Source of the DNA: Methylobacillus gramineus
GTDB lineage: Bacteria; Pseudomonadota; Gammaproteobacteria; Burkholderiales; Methylophilaceae
Reading direction: 5' to 3'
DNA: 64,000 bases
Assembly (NCBI RefSeq): GCF_020532675.1
Contig: NZ_JAJAVE010000003.1
Location: 496,001 to 560,000, forward strand
Made by a program: the position numbers and the translations under genes
In this document: positions 37,476 to 46,533 of the stretch, in pieces
Position numbering within the stretch: position 1 is the first letter of the stretch
Layout: each line of letters opens with the position of its first letter
The notes under the pieces: model-generated
Told to the model about the DNA's origin: nothing
What the model saw: the letters and a program-made list of their open reading frames with translations, nothing else
Databases searched by the model: none

Positions 37476-38066
37476 ATGAATAACGCAGTTTTCGTCATCC
37501 TCGCTTATCTTCTAGGTTCAATTTCATTTGGCATTCTGGTCAGCAAGGCATTTGGCCTGCCAGATCCACGTACTGTTGGCTCAGGCAATCCTGGTGCTAC
37601 CAATGTGTTGCGTAGTGGAAAGAAGCTGGCCGCGTTGCTGACATTGCTAGGCGATGCGGCTAAGGGTTGGTTGCCCGTGTGGCTGGCGCAATATTACGGC
37701 TTGCAGGTAGAGGTGGTTTGCTGGATTGCGGTAGCGGTCTTTCTGGGGCATTTGTACCCGGTATTTTATCGCTTCAAAGGTGGCAAGGGGGTTGCAACGG
37801 CATTAGGTGTTCTGTTTGCCTTTGCTCCCTTGCTGGCAGGCTTGGCCATGCTGAGCTGGATTACCATTTTTGCGTTGACACGCTTTTCTTCATTGGCCGC
37901 ACTCACTGCTGCAGCGCTGGCACCCGGTTTTGCCTGGATATTGCTGGCCCATGTGGGTTATATCATTGTGGTGTTCATTCTTTCAGTACTGCTGATCTGG
38001 CGCCATCGGAGCAATATCCGTAAATTACTCGATGGCACTGAATCAGGTTTCGGTAAGAAGCCTTAA
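37476..38066 (+). CDS. plsY: Acyl-phosphate glycerol-3-phosphate acyltransferase PlsY
   Basis: This 196-residue inner-membrane enzyme makes lysophosphatidate in phospholipid synthesis. Its three loops are visible: [37 protein letters not shown] and the final [16 protein letters not shown]. The ATG at 37476 gives [19 protein letters not shown], the normal start. It converges on tsaD with a four-base overlap. Confidence 0.96.
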   Translation: MNNAVFVILAYLLGSISFGILVSKAFGLPDPRTVGSGNPGATNVLRSGKKLAALLTLLGDAAKGWLPVWLAQYYGLQVEVVCWIAVAVFLGHLYPVFYRFKGGKGVATALGVLFAFAPLLAGLAMLSWITIFALTRFSSLAALTAAALAPGFAWILLAHVGYIIVVFILSVLLIWRHRSNIRKLLDGTESGFGKKP

Positions 38067-39082
38067 GGCGCTTGCAGTTCAGCCAGGTCCCAGCGTGGGC
38101 GTACGGTAAAGCTGTGATCTGATGTGCTGGCATGTTGCATGCGCATCGCGCCAGCAAAAGCAATCATGGCGCCATTGTCTGTGCAGAACTCCAGTCTTGG
38201 ATAATGCACATGGCAATGCCTGCGTTTTGTGGCGGAATTCAGCCGTTCGCGTAGCCTGGCATTGGCACCTACGCCGCCGGACACAATCAGTTGATCAAGT
38301 CCGGTGTTGCGCAAGGCGGCCATGCACTTTTTGGTGAGCACTTCGGTCACTGCTTCCTGAAACTCATAGGCGATATCTGCTTTGATCTGTTCATTCAGTT
38401 GATCGCCCTGCTGATTGACCAGGGTGAGCACTGCGGTTTTTAATCCGCTGAAGCTGAAATTAAGATCGCCACTATTAAGCATGGGGCGAGGTAATTGGTA
38501 TGCACCGGCAGTGCCTGTGCTGGCGATTCTGGAAATTGCCGGGCCTCCTGGGTAGCTTAGCCCGAGTAGTTTGGCAGTTTTGTCGAATGCTTCCCCTGCA
38601 GCGTCGTCCAGAGTGTCTCCCAGGAGTTCATAATCCCCGATTGCGGATACCCGCATCAGTTGGGTATGTCCGCCTGATACCAGTAGCGCGACAAAGGGAA
38701 AATCGGGTGGATTAGCTTCCAGCAAAGGCGCGAGTAAATGACCTTCAAGGTGATGCACGCCTATCGTAGGCAGATTTAAACTGAAAGCTAGGGCTTCAGC
38801 GATGCTGGTACCCACGAGCAATGCGCCAGAAAGCCCGGGTCCTTGTGTGTAGGCAATGCCGTCAAGGTCTTGCAGGGTTTTGCCGGCTTGAGCCAGCACA
38901 TGGCGCGTCAGTGGCAGTGCCCTGCGGATATGATCTCGTGAGGCCAGCTCTGGTACAACCCCGCCATATTCAGCGTGCATGTCTATCTGTGAATGTAGCG
39001 CATGTGAGAGCAGGCCTTGCTCAGTGTCATAAAGTGCGAGGCCAGTTTCATCGCAGGAGGATTCAATACCAAGGATTAACAT
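38063..39082 (-). CDS. tsaD: tRNA N6-adenosine threonylcarbamoyltransferase TsaD
   Basis: This 339-residue enzyme makes the t6A37 modification of ANN-decoding tRNAs. It starts [21 protein letters not shown], has the metal histidines in [15 protein letters not shown], and the ASKHA fold motifs [10 protein letters not shown] and [15 protein letters not shown]. It is divergent from rpsU across 88 bases, the standard arrangement next to the macromolecular synthesis operon. Confidence 0.97.
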   Translation of the reverse strand: MLILGIESSCDETGLALYDTEQGLLSHALHSQIDMHAEYGGVVPELASRDHIRRALPLTRHVLAQAGKTLQDLDGIAYTQGPGLSGALLVGTSIAEALAFSLNLPTIGVHHLEGHLLAPLLEANPPDFPFVALLVSGGHTQLMRVSAIGDYELLGDTLDDAAGEAFDKTAKLLGLSYPGGPAISRIASTGTAGAYQLPRPMLNSGDLNFSFSGLKTAVLTLVNQQGDQLNEQIKADIAYEFQEAVTEVLTKKCMAALRNTGLDQLIVSGGVGANARLRERLNSATKRRHCHVHYPRLEFCTDNGAMIAFAGAMRMQHASTSDHSFTVRPRWDLAELQAP

Positions 39083-39170
39083 AAGAAAATGAGGATAATG
39101 ATTGATAAAACAGGAATGAGCCGATAGAATAGCAAACTTTTTCGCCCTTTCTCAAAGGAAAGTGATTTAA

Positions 39171-39383
39171 ATGTCTAGCGTACGTGTTAAAGAAAACGAG
39201 CCATTTGACGTGGCTCTGCGCCGTTTTAAGCGCATGATTGAAAAGACCGGTCTTCTGACAGACTTGCGCGCGCGCGAGTTCTACGAGAAGCCAACTTGGG
39301 AACGCAAGCGTAAAGCCGCTGCAGCTGTGAAGCGTCACTATCGTCGCATTCGTAGCCAGACTCTGCCTGCCAAGCTTTACTAA
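39171..39383 (+). CDS. rpsU: 30S ribosomal protein S21
   Basis: This 70-residue basic protein ([48 protein letters not shown]) is S21, needed for initiation complex formation. It is first in the rpsU-yqeY-dnaG-rpoD operon; AAAGGAAAGTG precedes the ATG. Confidence 0.98.
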   Translation: MSSVRVKENEPFDVALRRFKRMIEKTGLLTDLRAREFYEKPTWERKRKAAAAVKRHYRRIRSQTLPAKLY

Positions 39384-39401
39384 GCTGGGTATAGTCTAGT
39401 T

Positions 39402-39848
39402 GTGACTATCAAGGCTCGTCTTACTGAAGATATGAAAACCGCGATGCGCGCTAAAGATAGTGCGCGGCTCGGTGCTATACGGCTGTTACAAGCGGCAATC
39501 AAGCAGCGAGAGGTGGATGAGCGGATTGATCTCGATGATACTCAAGTCATTGAGGCCATCGAGAAGATGCTGAAGCAGCGCAGGGATTCTATTTCCCAGT
39601 ATGAAGCTGCCAAGCGTCAGGATCTGGCTGATGTGGAAAAGTTTGAAGTTACTGTGTTGCAGGAATATTTGCCTGTGGCGCTGACCGAAGATGAAATTGC
39701 TGCCATTCTTGAGGAAGTAGTCACTGAAACTGGCGCTGCGAGTATCAAGGAGATGAGCAAGGTCATGGCTGCAATCAAACCGAAAGTTGTTGGTCGTGCA
39801 GACATGGGCAAGATATCAGGTCTGATCAAGGCGAGATTAAGCGCCTGA
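39402..39848 (+). CDS. GatB/YqeY-domain protein
   Basis: This 148-residue protein has the YqeY fold: ARLTEDMKTAMRAKDSARLGAIRLLQAAIKQREVDERIDLDD at the N-terminus and a C-terminal tail domain related to the tRNA-binding end of GatB (VMAAIKPKVVGRADMGKISGLIKARL). Its role is not firmly known. The gene is commonly placed between rpsU and dnaG. The start is a GTG at 39402. Confidence 0.93.
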   Translation: MTIKARLTEDMKTAMRAKDSARLGAIRLLQAAIKQREVDERIDLDDTQVIEAIEKMLKQRRDSISQYEAAKRQDLADVEKFEVTVLQEYLPVALTEDEIAAILEEVVTETGAASIKEMSKVMAAIKPKVVGRADMGKISGLIKARLSA

Positions 39849-39874
39849 TACTTAATTGCCGAAAGCATGAATTG

Positions 39875-39903
39875 AAAAAGGAGCTTGAAGCTCCTTTTTT
39901 GTT
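39875..39903 (+). terminator. Terminator or attenuator between yqeY and dnaG
   Basis: The hairpin GGAGC (39880-39884), TTGAA, GCTCC (39890-39894) is extended by an A run before and seven or more T after. In other proteobacteria a terminator upstream of dnaG keeps primase levels low; this one fits that role. Confidence 0.88.
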
Positions 39904-39927
39904 TTTTTCGGCTATTATTTTCAAATA

Positions 39928-41658
39928 ATGATTCCCGATTCCTTCATACAAGAGTTGCTCAATCGAGTCGATATCGTCGATGTGATCGATCGAAGTGTCC
40001 CGCTGAAGAAAGCGGGTGCTAACTATTCTGCCTGTTGCCCATTTCATAACGAGAAATCCCCTTCTTTTACTGTGAGTCCGGTCAAGCAGTTTTACCACTG
40101 TTTTGGTTGTGGTGCTCATGGTTCGGCGCTGGGATTTGTCATGGAATATCAGGGCATCAGCTTTGTTGAAGCCATTCATGAGCTGGCAAAGTCGGTAGGG
40201 ATGATCGTGCCGCAGGAGACGCGGGATGTGGATGTTGCCAGGGCCAAGATTATTCCTGGCCTGCAGGACGTGATGCAGCAAGCCGCGCATTACTATAAGG
40301 CTGAACTTAAGAAGTCGGCAAAGGCGATAGACTATCTAAAAGGGCGCGGGCTTAGTGGGCAGGTAGCTGCGCGTTTTCAGATGGGCTATGCCCCGGCTGG
40401 CTGGCAAAATCTGGAAGCGGTGTTTGATGATTATAAGCATGAGGTTATTCAGACCGCAGGCTTGGTGATTGAGAATGAACAAGGGCGGCGATACGACCGC
40501 TTTCGCGATCGCATCATGTTTCCCATTCATGACCAGAAGGGGCAGGTGATAGGCTTTGGTGGTCGTGTGCTGGAAAAAGATGATGCGGGTGCCAAGTACT
40601 TGAATTCTCCCGAAACGCCCTTATTTCAGAAAGGGAATGAGCTGTATGGTCTTTTCCTTGCCCGGCGTGCAATTCGGGATGCTGGACGGGTTTTGGTGGT
40701 TGAAGGCTATATGGATGTGGTGGCATTGGCGCAGTATGGCATTGAGTATGCGGTGGCCGCATTGGGCACTGCCACGACGCCAGTGCATATCACCAAGCTG
40801 ATGCGTCAGACTGACGAGATTGTATTTTGCTTTGATGGCGATAGTGCCGGGCGAAATGCTGCCTGGCGTGCCGCCATGAATGCCTTGCCAGCGTTGACTG
40901 ATAGCCTGCGTATTAATTTCCTGTTTTTACCAGCAGAGCATGACCCTGACAGCTATGTGCGCGAATTTGGCAAAGATGGCTTTGAAGCGTTTATGTTGCA
41001 GGCTTTGCCACTCTCGCAGTATCTAGTGCAGGAATTGAGTGTCAATAACAGTCTGCAGTCGCAGGAGGATAGGGTGCAGTTTCTTAATGAAGCAGAGCCT
41101 ATTCTCAAGCAAATCCAGGCACCAAGGTTGGCACTCTTGTTACGCAAGCGTATTGCCGAGCTGGCAAATATCTCCAGTGATGAAATGCGCGCCATGATCA
41201 AGTTGCCTGAAACTAATCGCAGTCGACCGCGGTCTGCTCCCAGGCAGGAGCGCACCACCATGTCCTTGCAGCGCCGATTTGCCTTGATGGCGATCATGCA
41301 GCCGCAATTGGTGCAAGAGGCCGATCTGCAATGGGTGAGTGGCGTTGCCGACGAAGATGAGATGGTTCGGCAGGTAATGCGTCTCGCGATTGCCAGCCCT
41401 AACTCTAAACCTGTGGTGATATTGCATGGGCTGGAGCAGGTGATTGATGGTCGTGTGTTGCGCGAAATACAGCGCGAGTTACATATTCTGGATGAAAATC
41501 TGAATCTTGCCCTTGAATTTGACGGGGTGCGCAAGCAAATTAAGGATATGTATATGCAGCGTCAGCAAACTTCGATGCTGGACAGGCTGAAGGAAAAAAG
41601 CCTGAGCCAGCTGACTGCAGAAGAGCGGGAGCTGTTGAGGTCTATCAGCACCCGCTAA
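39928..41658 (+). CDS. dnaG: DNA primase DnaG
   Basis: This 576-residue primase has an N-terminal CHC2 zinc finger (CPFHNEKSPSFTVSPVKQFYHCFGCGAHG, residues about 36-64), the RNA polymerase catalytic core (FRDRIMFPIHDQKGQVIGFGGRVL) and a TOPRIM domain (VVEGYMDVVALAQYG, FCFDGDSAGRNAA). A C-terminal helicase-binding domain follows. The open frame starts about 25 bases after the upstream hairpin. Confidence 0.97.
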   Translation: MIPDSFIQELLNRVDIVDVIDRSVPLKKAGANYSACCPFHNEKSPSFTVSPVKQFYHCFGCGAHGSALGFVMEYQGISFVEAIHELAKSVGMIVPQETRDVDVARAKIIPGLQDVMQQAAHYYKAELKKSAKAIDYLKGRGLSGQVAARFQMGYAPAGWQNLEAVFDDYKHEVIQTAGLVIENEQGRRYDRFRDRIMFPIHDQKGQVIGFGGRVLEKDDAGAKYLNSPETPLFQKGNELYGLFLARRAIRDAGRVLVVEGYMDVVALAQYGIEYAVAALGTATTPVHITKLMRQTDEIVFCFDGDSAGRNAAWRAAMNALPALTDSLRINFLFLPAEHDPDSYVREFGKDGFEAFMLQALPLSQYLVQELSVNNSLQSQEDRVQFLNEAEPILKQIQAPRLALLLRKRIAELANISSDEMRAMIKLPETNRSRPRSAPRQERTTMSLQRRFALMAIMQPQLVQEADLQWVSGVADEDEMVRQVMRLAIASPNSKPVVILHGLEQVIDGRVLREIQRELHILDENLNLALEFDGVRKQIKDMYMQRQQTSMLDRLKEKSLSQLTAEERELLRSISTR

Positions 41659-41670
41659 GTGGGACAGAGT

Positions 41671-41715
41671 GGCCCATAATTCTGCATAAAAATTATGGGC
41701 CTTTTAAGGTATAAT
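41671..41715 (+). promoter_or_regulatory. Hairpin with T run, then a TATAAT box, between dnaG and rpoD
   Basis: A perfect 11-bp stem (GGCCCATAATT 41671-41681; AATTATGGGCC 41691-41701) followed by TTTT looks like a terminator or processing site 12 bases after dnaG. A perfect TATAAT lies at 41710-41715, 50 bases before rpoD, but no convincing -35 box is spaced in front of it. Together they suggest that rpoD is at least partly transcribed on its own. Confidence 0.65.
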
Positions 41716-41765
41716 CTAGGGTTTTCCGTAAATCAACCTTGCGGTTCGACAGATTGAGGTCAAGC

Positions 41766-43688
41766 ATGGCTAAAGAGCAACAGAACGACAATATAAACGA
41801 GAAGGCTGAAGCCCAGGTAAACGACGCAGATATACGTCGTACCCGGTTGAAATCGCTCATTGTTCTTGGTAAGGAGCGTGGCTACCTTACCTACGCCGAA
41901 ATCAACGACCACCTGCCGGATGATGTCCAGGATTCCGAGCAGATCGATGGCATTATCGGCATGATTAATGACATGGGTATTCAGGTGTATGAAGAAGCAC
42001 CTGATGCAGAAGCACTGCTTATGTCAGATGCCCCCGCCCCGGTCACCGATGAAGATGCGGTGGAAGAAGCAGAGCAGGCCCTTTCTACAGTAGATTCCGA
42101 ATTTGGCCGGACCACTGACCCCGTGCGTATGTATATGCGCGAAATGGGCACAGTAGACCTGTTGACGCGTGAAGGCGAAATTGAAATCGCCAAGCGAATT
42201 GAAGATGGCCTCAAACACATGGTGCAGGCTATTGCTGCCTGTCCAAGCACTATTGCTGAGCTATTGGCGATGGTGGATAAAGTTGAGAAAAGTGAATTAA
42301 GCGTTGATGATCTAGTAGATGGCCTGATCGATTCTGACGATGGTCTTGGTGCGGAAATGGCCGCAGAAGAGGCTGGCGAGAACGATGAGGATGCCGATGG
42401 CGAGAGTGATGAAGAGGAAGAGGATGACGACGGCGCTAAAGCTGCTGCCATCTCTGCTGAAGCACTGGCCAAGCTCAAGGAAGAAGTGCTGACACGCTTT
42501 GCCGTGATTCGTGACTCCCATGAGAAAATGTCAGTCATCCTTGCCAGCAAGGGTTCGCAAGATAAAGATTATCAAAAACTGCAACTCGTCATCATTGATG
42601 AGTTAATGGCTTTCCGATTTTCTGCCAAACAAGTAGAAGCGCTGTGTGACCAAGTGCGTGGCATGGTAGAAGAAATCCGTGGGCATGAACGCAAGATCAT
42701 GGACTTCTGTGTTGAGAAGTCTGGCATGCCTAGGCCGCACTTCATCAAAACTTTCCCTGGCAATGAGGGCAAGCCAGAATGGTTGGCTGCCGAGCTTGCT
42801 GTGAACAAGCCATATGTAGAGCGCATGGAGCGTTTCAAGCACTCTATTGATGATCAGCAACAGCAACTGCTGGGGATTCAGGACCGGGTAGGGATTCCTA
42901 TCAAGGAGCTGAAGGAAATCAACAAGCAGATGTCGACAGGCGAGGCCCGTGCACGCCGCGCCAAACGTGAAATGATTGAAGCTAACCTACGGTTGGTGAT
43001 CTCGATTGCGAAGAAATACACCAACCGTGGCTTGCAATTCCTGGATCTGATTCAGGAAGGCAATATTGGTTTGATGAAGGCTGTGGACAAGTTTGAATAC
43101 CGTCGTGGCTATAAGTTTTCTACTTACGCCACCTGGTGGATTCGTCAGGCCATTACCCGCTCAATCGCGGACCAGGCACGTACCATCCGTATCCCGGTGC
43201 ACATGATCGAAACCATCAACAAGATGAATCGTATCAGTCGCCAGATACTGCAGGAAACTGGTCTTGAGCCTGATCCTGCGACATTGGCAGAAAAAATGGA
43301 GATGCCTGAGGACAAAATCCGTAAAATCCTCAAGATTTCCAAAGAGCCTATCTCAATGGAAACGCCGATTGGTGACGACGATGACTCACATCTTGGTGAC
43401 TTCATTGAAGACATGACAACATTGGCTCCAGTTGATGCTGCGGTGTATGCCAGTTTGCGCGAGGCGACCAAAGAAGTGTTAGAATCGCTAACCGCAAGGG
43501 AAGCCAAAGTCCTGCGTATGCGCTTCGGTATTGAAATGAACACCGACCATACACTTGAGGAAGTTGGTAAGCAATTCGATGTAACGCGTGAGCGTATTCG
43601 TCAAATTGAGGCCAAAGCGCTGCGCAAGCTACGCCACCCAACCCGCTCAGAACGTCTGCGTAGTTTCCTGGAAACTGGCAACGACTAA
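41766..43688 (+). CDS. rpoD: RNA polymerase primary sigma factor RpoD (sigma-70)
   Basis: This 640-residue sigma factor has region 1.1 (residues about 25-85), region 1.2 ([29 protein letters not shown]) and a large non-conserved insert with an acidic stretch of Glu/Asp (residues about 200-222). Region 2 is [58 protein letters not shown]; region 3 and region 4 follow, with the helix-turn-helix [30 protein letters not shown]. The ATG at 41766 is chosen over an upstream in-frame start. It is the last gene of the macromolecular synthesis operon. Confidence 0.97.
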   Translation: MAKEQQNDNINEKAEAQVNDADIRRTRLKSLIVLGKERGYLTYAEINDHLPDDVQDSEQIDGIIGMINDMGIQVYEEAPDAEALLMSDAPAPVTDEDAVEEAEQALSTVDSEFGRTTDPVRMYMREMGTVDLLTREGEIEIAKRIEDGLKHMVQAIAACPSTIAELLAMVDKVEKSELSVDDLVDGLIDSDDGLGAEMAAEEAGENDEDADGESDEEEEDDDGAKAAAISAEALAKLKEEVLTRFAVIRDSHEKMSVILASKGSQDKDYQKLQLVIIDELMAFRFSAKQVEALCDQVRGMVEEIRGHERKIMDFCVEKSGMPRPHFIKTFPGNEGKPEWLAAELAVNKPYVERMERFKHSIDDQQQQLLGIQDRVGIPIKELKEINKQMSTGEARARRAKREMIEANLRLVISIAKKYTNRGLQFLDLIQEGNIGLMKAVDKFEYRRGYKFSTYATWWIRQAITRSIADQARTIRIPVHMIETINKMNRISRQILQETGLEPDPATLAEKMEMPEDKIRKILKISKEPISMETPIGDDDDSHLGDFIEDMTTLAPVDAAVYASLREATKEVLESLTAREAKVLRMRFGIEMNTDHTLEEVGKQFDVTRERIRQIEAKALRKLRHPTRSERLRSFLETGND

Positions 43689-43702
43689 GTGGTAAAAGTT
43701 TA

Positions 43703-43781
<79 letters not shown>

Positions 43782-43790
43782 AAGAATCAA

Positions 43791-43821
43791 GGAGTTACGT
43801 GAAAACGTAACTCCTTTTTTT
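43791..43821 (+). terminator. Rho-independent terminator after the tRNA gene
   Basis: A perfect 10-bp stem GGAGTTACGT / ACGTAACTCC with a GAAA tetraloop is followed by seven T. It lies just inside the element, 9 bases after the tRNA, and would isolate element genes from host transcription. Confidence 0.93.
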
Positions 43822-43943
43822 ATTTCTGAGTCAACATTCTGTCAACAGAGAATATTCAAGCTTTTCCATTTCATATAAAGTTGTTTGACTGTATCAAAAC
43901 CGAATATCTGTTTTTATATATTTGTGCAACAGGAAGGAATGAA

Positions 43944-44165
43944 ATGGAAATTTATAAGGACGTGGACGGCGATTCCGGAATTTCTGCCTATGAAATAGGT
44001 GAAGATAGAGTATCAATACGGTTAATTAGCGGTGCTATTTATGTTTATACATTTGCCAGTGCAGGTAGAGAGCATATTGAAAATATGAAGAAGTTGGCCA
44101 AAGGCGGAGATGGGCTAAATTCATATATAAAGCGTAATAAAGTGCCATATGTAGCAAAATTATAA
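43944..44165 (+). CDS. Small KTSC-like protein next to the integrase
   Basis: This protein of about 73 residues starts at the ATG at 43944 with AGGAAGG eight bases upstream. The sequence (MEIYKDVDGDSGISAYEIG, DRVSIRLISGAIYVYTFASAGREHIENMKKLAKGGDGLNSYI) resembles small beta-rich KTSC-type domains often found beside integrases. A longer reading from 43881 lacks a ribosome site. It overlaps the 3' end of the convergent integrase gene by six bases. The function is unknown. Confidence 0.65.
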   Translation: MEIYKDVDGDSGISAYEIGEDRVSIRLISGAIYVYTFASAGREHIENMKKLAKGGDGLNSYIKRNKVPYVAKL

Positions 44166-45152
44166 GTTAAGTAGTGGGTTGTAGCGCTTTGCGTCTTGAA
44201 GGTGCTCAGGCGCCAGGTGAGCATATTTCATAGTCATGGTGATTGAGCTATGGCCGAGGATGCGTTGCAAGGTGAGGATGTTGCCACCGTTCATCATGAA
44301 GTGACTGGCGAATGTGTGGCGTAGGACGTGGGTTAGCTGGCCTTGCGGTAGGTCGATATCCAGGATTGCTATGCAGCGCCTGAAGTCTTCATAACAGTCT
44401 TTGAATAAGCGCATGCCGAAGCCCTTTAAAGGTCTGTTTGCGATTTCATCGACAAGATCTTGCGTAATGGGAATAGTCCGGTTTTTACCGGATTTTGTTT
44501 TTGTGAAGTGGATCTGGTTGTTTTTGATCTGGCTAGCGCGCAGTTGTTCGGCTTCGCTCCAACGTGCGCCAGTGCTGAGGCAGATCTTAGCAACTAAGTA
44601 GGTATTGGTCTGTCTGGGCTGGAGAGCGCCCAGGAGGATTTTGATTTGTTCATGGTTAAGGTATGACAATTCACGCTCCTCGAGCCTAAATTGTCGGAGA
44701 TCCCGCAACGGGTTCTCTTTTGCCCATTCACCCACGCGCCGTAATTCGTTGAATACCGCGCGTAGGTAAGCGTGTTCACGGTTCATGTTATTTGCTGTCA
44801 CACCGGTTTCTATACGCTTGGTACGGTAACTGGCAAACATGGCAGCAGTGAATGTATCAGCGGTAGGATTGCTCATGGCCGTGGCCATTGCCAATAAACG
44901 CTGATAGGTATCTTTGCCTGATCTTAGTTGGCTACCATGGTGTTTGTACCAGAGGTCGATAAGTTCTTTAAGGCGGCGAGTATCTTTCTTTTGCGGCAAC
45001 CATTCTGGTGTTTGATTTATCTGTGTCTTTAACCAGGCTTCCCAGGCCAAAGCTTCAGCTTTGGTGGTAAAGGTCTTGCGAAAGCGTTTAGCGCCACGCC
45101 CACCAGGTTGGATATCGGCTAGCCAGCCGGAAGGCGTTTTCTTGATGCTCAT
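44160..45152 (-). CDS. int: Phage tyrosine integrase
   Basis: This 330-residue recombinase has an N-terminal arm-binding region (SGWLADIQPGGRGAKRFRKTFTTKAEALAWE), a core-binding domain and a catalytic domain. The active-site residues are Arg197 (STGARWSEAEQL), the H275-x-x-R278 box in THVLRHTFASHFMMNGG, His301 and Tyr310 (GHSSITMTMKYAHL). Its position next to the tRNA 3' end and the tRNA-derived repeat at the far end identify it as the enzyme that inserted this element. Inoviruses often use host XerCD instead, so an own integrase is notable. Confidence 0.95.
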   Translation of the reverse strand: MSIKKTPSGWLADIQPGGRGAKRFRKTFTTKAEALAWEAWLKTQINQTPEWLPQKKDTRRLKELIDLWYKHHGSQLRSGKDTYQRLLAMATAMSNPTADTFTAAMFASYRTKRIETGVTANNMNREHAYLRAVFNELRRVGEWAKENPLRDLRQFRLEERELSYLNHEQIKILLGALQPRQTNTYLVAKICLSTGARWSEAEQLRASQIKNNQIHFTKTKSGKNRTIPITQDLVDEIANRPLKGFGMRLFKDCYEDFRRCIAILDIDLPQGQLTHVLRHTFASHFMMNGGNILTLQRILGHSSITMTMKYAHLAPEHLQDAKRYNPLLNL

Positions 45153-45167
45153 AGGTCAGCCCGCGGA

Positions 45168-45285
45168 TTGCATGTCCTCGTGCCGGATGACGGCACGACC
45201 CTAACGGGCAGGGGACGGCATGCAACCGAAGTAAAGCCGGGGTTACGCTTTGCTACAGCCCTCTCGGGCCTCACATCGCCCCGGC
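45168..45285. other. Structured intergenic region, candidate phage origin/packaging signal
   Basis: The 157-base gap between integrase and secretin genes is full of inverted repeats: hairpin CGTGCCG-GATGA-CGGCACG (45179-45197) enclosed by TTGCATG (45168-45174) and CATGCAA (45219-45225). A second pair GCCGGGG (45236-45242) and CCCCGGC (45279-45285) encloses GCCC-TCTC-GGGC (45258-45269). Filamentous phages carry their packaging hairpin and origins in such an intergenic region after the secretin/assembly genes. The assignment rests on structure and place only. Confidence 0.55.
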
Positions 45286-45309
45286 GTTGATATTGACGTG
45301 TTGCAGTCT

Positions 45310-46533
45310 TCATAGGCGCTGGACTTGCATGACAAGTAGGATGTCGCTTTTCTCATCCGAGTCGGTATTGGTGTTGAATATGCGAGGGAGGAAGCTTAAT
45401 CCTTGACGCTGTTTACTGAGCCTGGATTCATTTAGGCCACCGAGAAGAATCAATTCCCCGTCTTTGGTGTTCACTACTGTTTTAATCTCGCGCTTGAGCA
45501 ATGTGGGCGACTGATTCACGCCTGTAGTTGTGGGTTGGAAGCTGGAGATTTGTTGCGTGATGTCTAGTTCGATTGTTTCAGCAAAAATCTTGGGTGTGAT
45601 GTCGAGAATCACCCCAGATGGCCTATAAATGATGGATTGGACGGGATTACCTGTATTGGTTTGTGTCGTGGAGGAAACGGTAGGTGTTTCAGTACCAACG
45701 CTAAAGCGGGAGTTCTTGCCATTCTTAACACGTAAGGATGGAGCACTGACCTGTTTAAAGCGATTGTCAGAATCAAAGGCAGAAACGAGCACTTCGATAT
45801 TGGGTAAGGATAGTTTCAGTTGGTTGGATTGTGCAGTGCCGTTCTGGACGGTAATGCCTAGCCTGGAATTTAGCAGGCTGACAGCGGCCGAAATTGCATT
45901 TACATCGCGGACGGTATTAGTGACTTCATAGATATAAGCTTTAACGATGACCTCGTTAGCTGGCTTGTCCAGTTCGATCAGCAGATCCAGAAGCATGTCT
46001 CGTTTGTTTTCATCGGCACGGTAGAAGACGACATCATCTGTGATGGCCTGGACCTCAGCCCCGGCAAATTTGAGCAGTTCGCCGATCTCTTTTTGATCCC
46101 GGTACTGAGGGCGATAGGAGTACACCGGGAATTCACTAGGCAGTTTAGGTGGTAATGCCTCATGGATAGATGGTGCTATCTCTTGAGACTGGGACTGTAT
46201 ATCACTTGGAATATTTGGAGGCGCTGCAAGGTGTGCCTGATTTCGAGTCAGGTATAGATATTCCGATCTTTCCTGCAAAGTGATGCCGTTTTGTTCCAGG
46301 ACATCAGCCACGATGGATTGCAGTTTGTCCTCTTTTGCAGCCTTGATGGATACGGTAATAGTACGGCCATCAGACAGCACATCAGGAGAGAGGATGTAGT
46401 TTTTCTTGATGATGCCCTTGAGCACAGTTTGCGCAAACTCTGGAATAGTGACGGCGGCAAACTCCAGGTTGACCTCGGCTCTTGCCAAGGATGGCAACAG
46501 GATCAATAGGGCGATGAGGGTTTTTTGTACCAT
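45310..46533 (-). CDS. Inovirus secretin (pIV-like, type II/III secretion family)
   Basis: This 407-residue outer-membrane channel protein has a signal peptide ending at SLARA-EV (residue 19). An N-terminal N0-like domain follows (VTIPEFAQTVLKGIIKKNYILSPDVL), then an N1 repeat (AGAEVQAITDDVVFYRADENKRDMLLDLLIELDKPANEVIVKAYIYEVTN) and a C-terminal secretin domain with KNGKNSRFSVGTETPTVSS and IKTVVNTKDGELILLGGL near the end. It would let virions leave through the outer membrane. It overlaps the zot gene by 31 bases. Having its own secretin makes the phage independent of host type II or pilus secretins. Confidence 0.9.
   Translation of the reverse strand: MVQKTLIALLILLPSLARAEVNLEFAAVTIPEFAQTVLKGIIKKNYILSPDVLSDGRTITVSIKAAKEDKLQSIVADVLEQNGITLQERSEYLYLTRNQAHLAAPPNIPSDIQSQSQEIAPSIHEALPPKLPSEFPVYSYRPQYRDQKEIGELLKFAGAEVQAITDDVVFYRADENKRDMLLDLLIELDKPANEVIVKAYIYEVTNTVRDVNAISAAVSLLNSRLGITVQNGTAQSNQLKLSLPNIEVLVSAFDSDNRFKQVSAPSLRVKNGKNSRFSVGTETPTVSSTTQTNTGNPVQSIIYRPSGVILDITPKIFAETIELDITQQISSFQPTTTGVNQSPTLLKREIKTVVNTKDGELILLGGLNESRLSKQRQGLSFLPRIFNTNTDSDEKSDILLVMQVQRL

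Noticed and set aside
41981-42550. Serine-rich 189-codon frame antisense to rpoD
   Set aside because: It mirrors the acidic insert of sigma-70 and has no start signals; rpoD in this place is certain.
44160-45152. Integrase as a second Xer protein (XerC)
   Set aside because: It has a phage-type N-terminal arm-binding domain and lies at the tRNA boundary of the element; xerD is the chromosomal gene at 35.9 kb.
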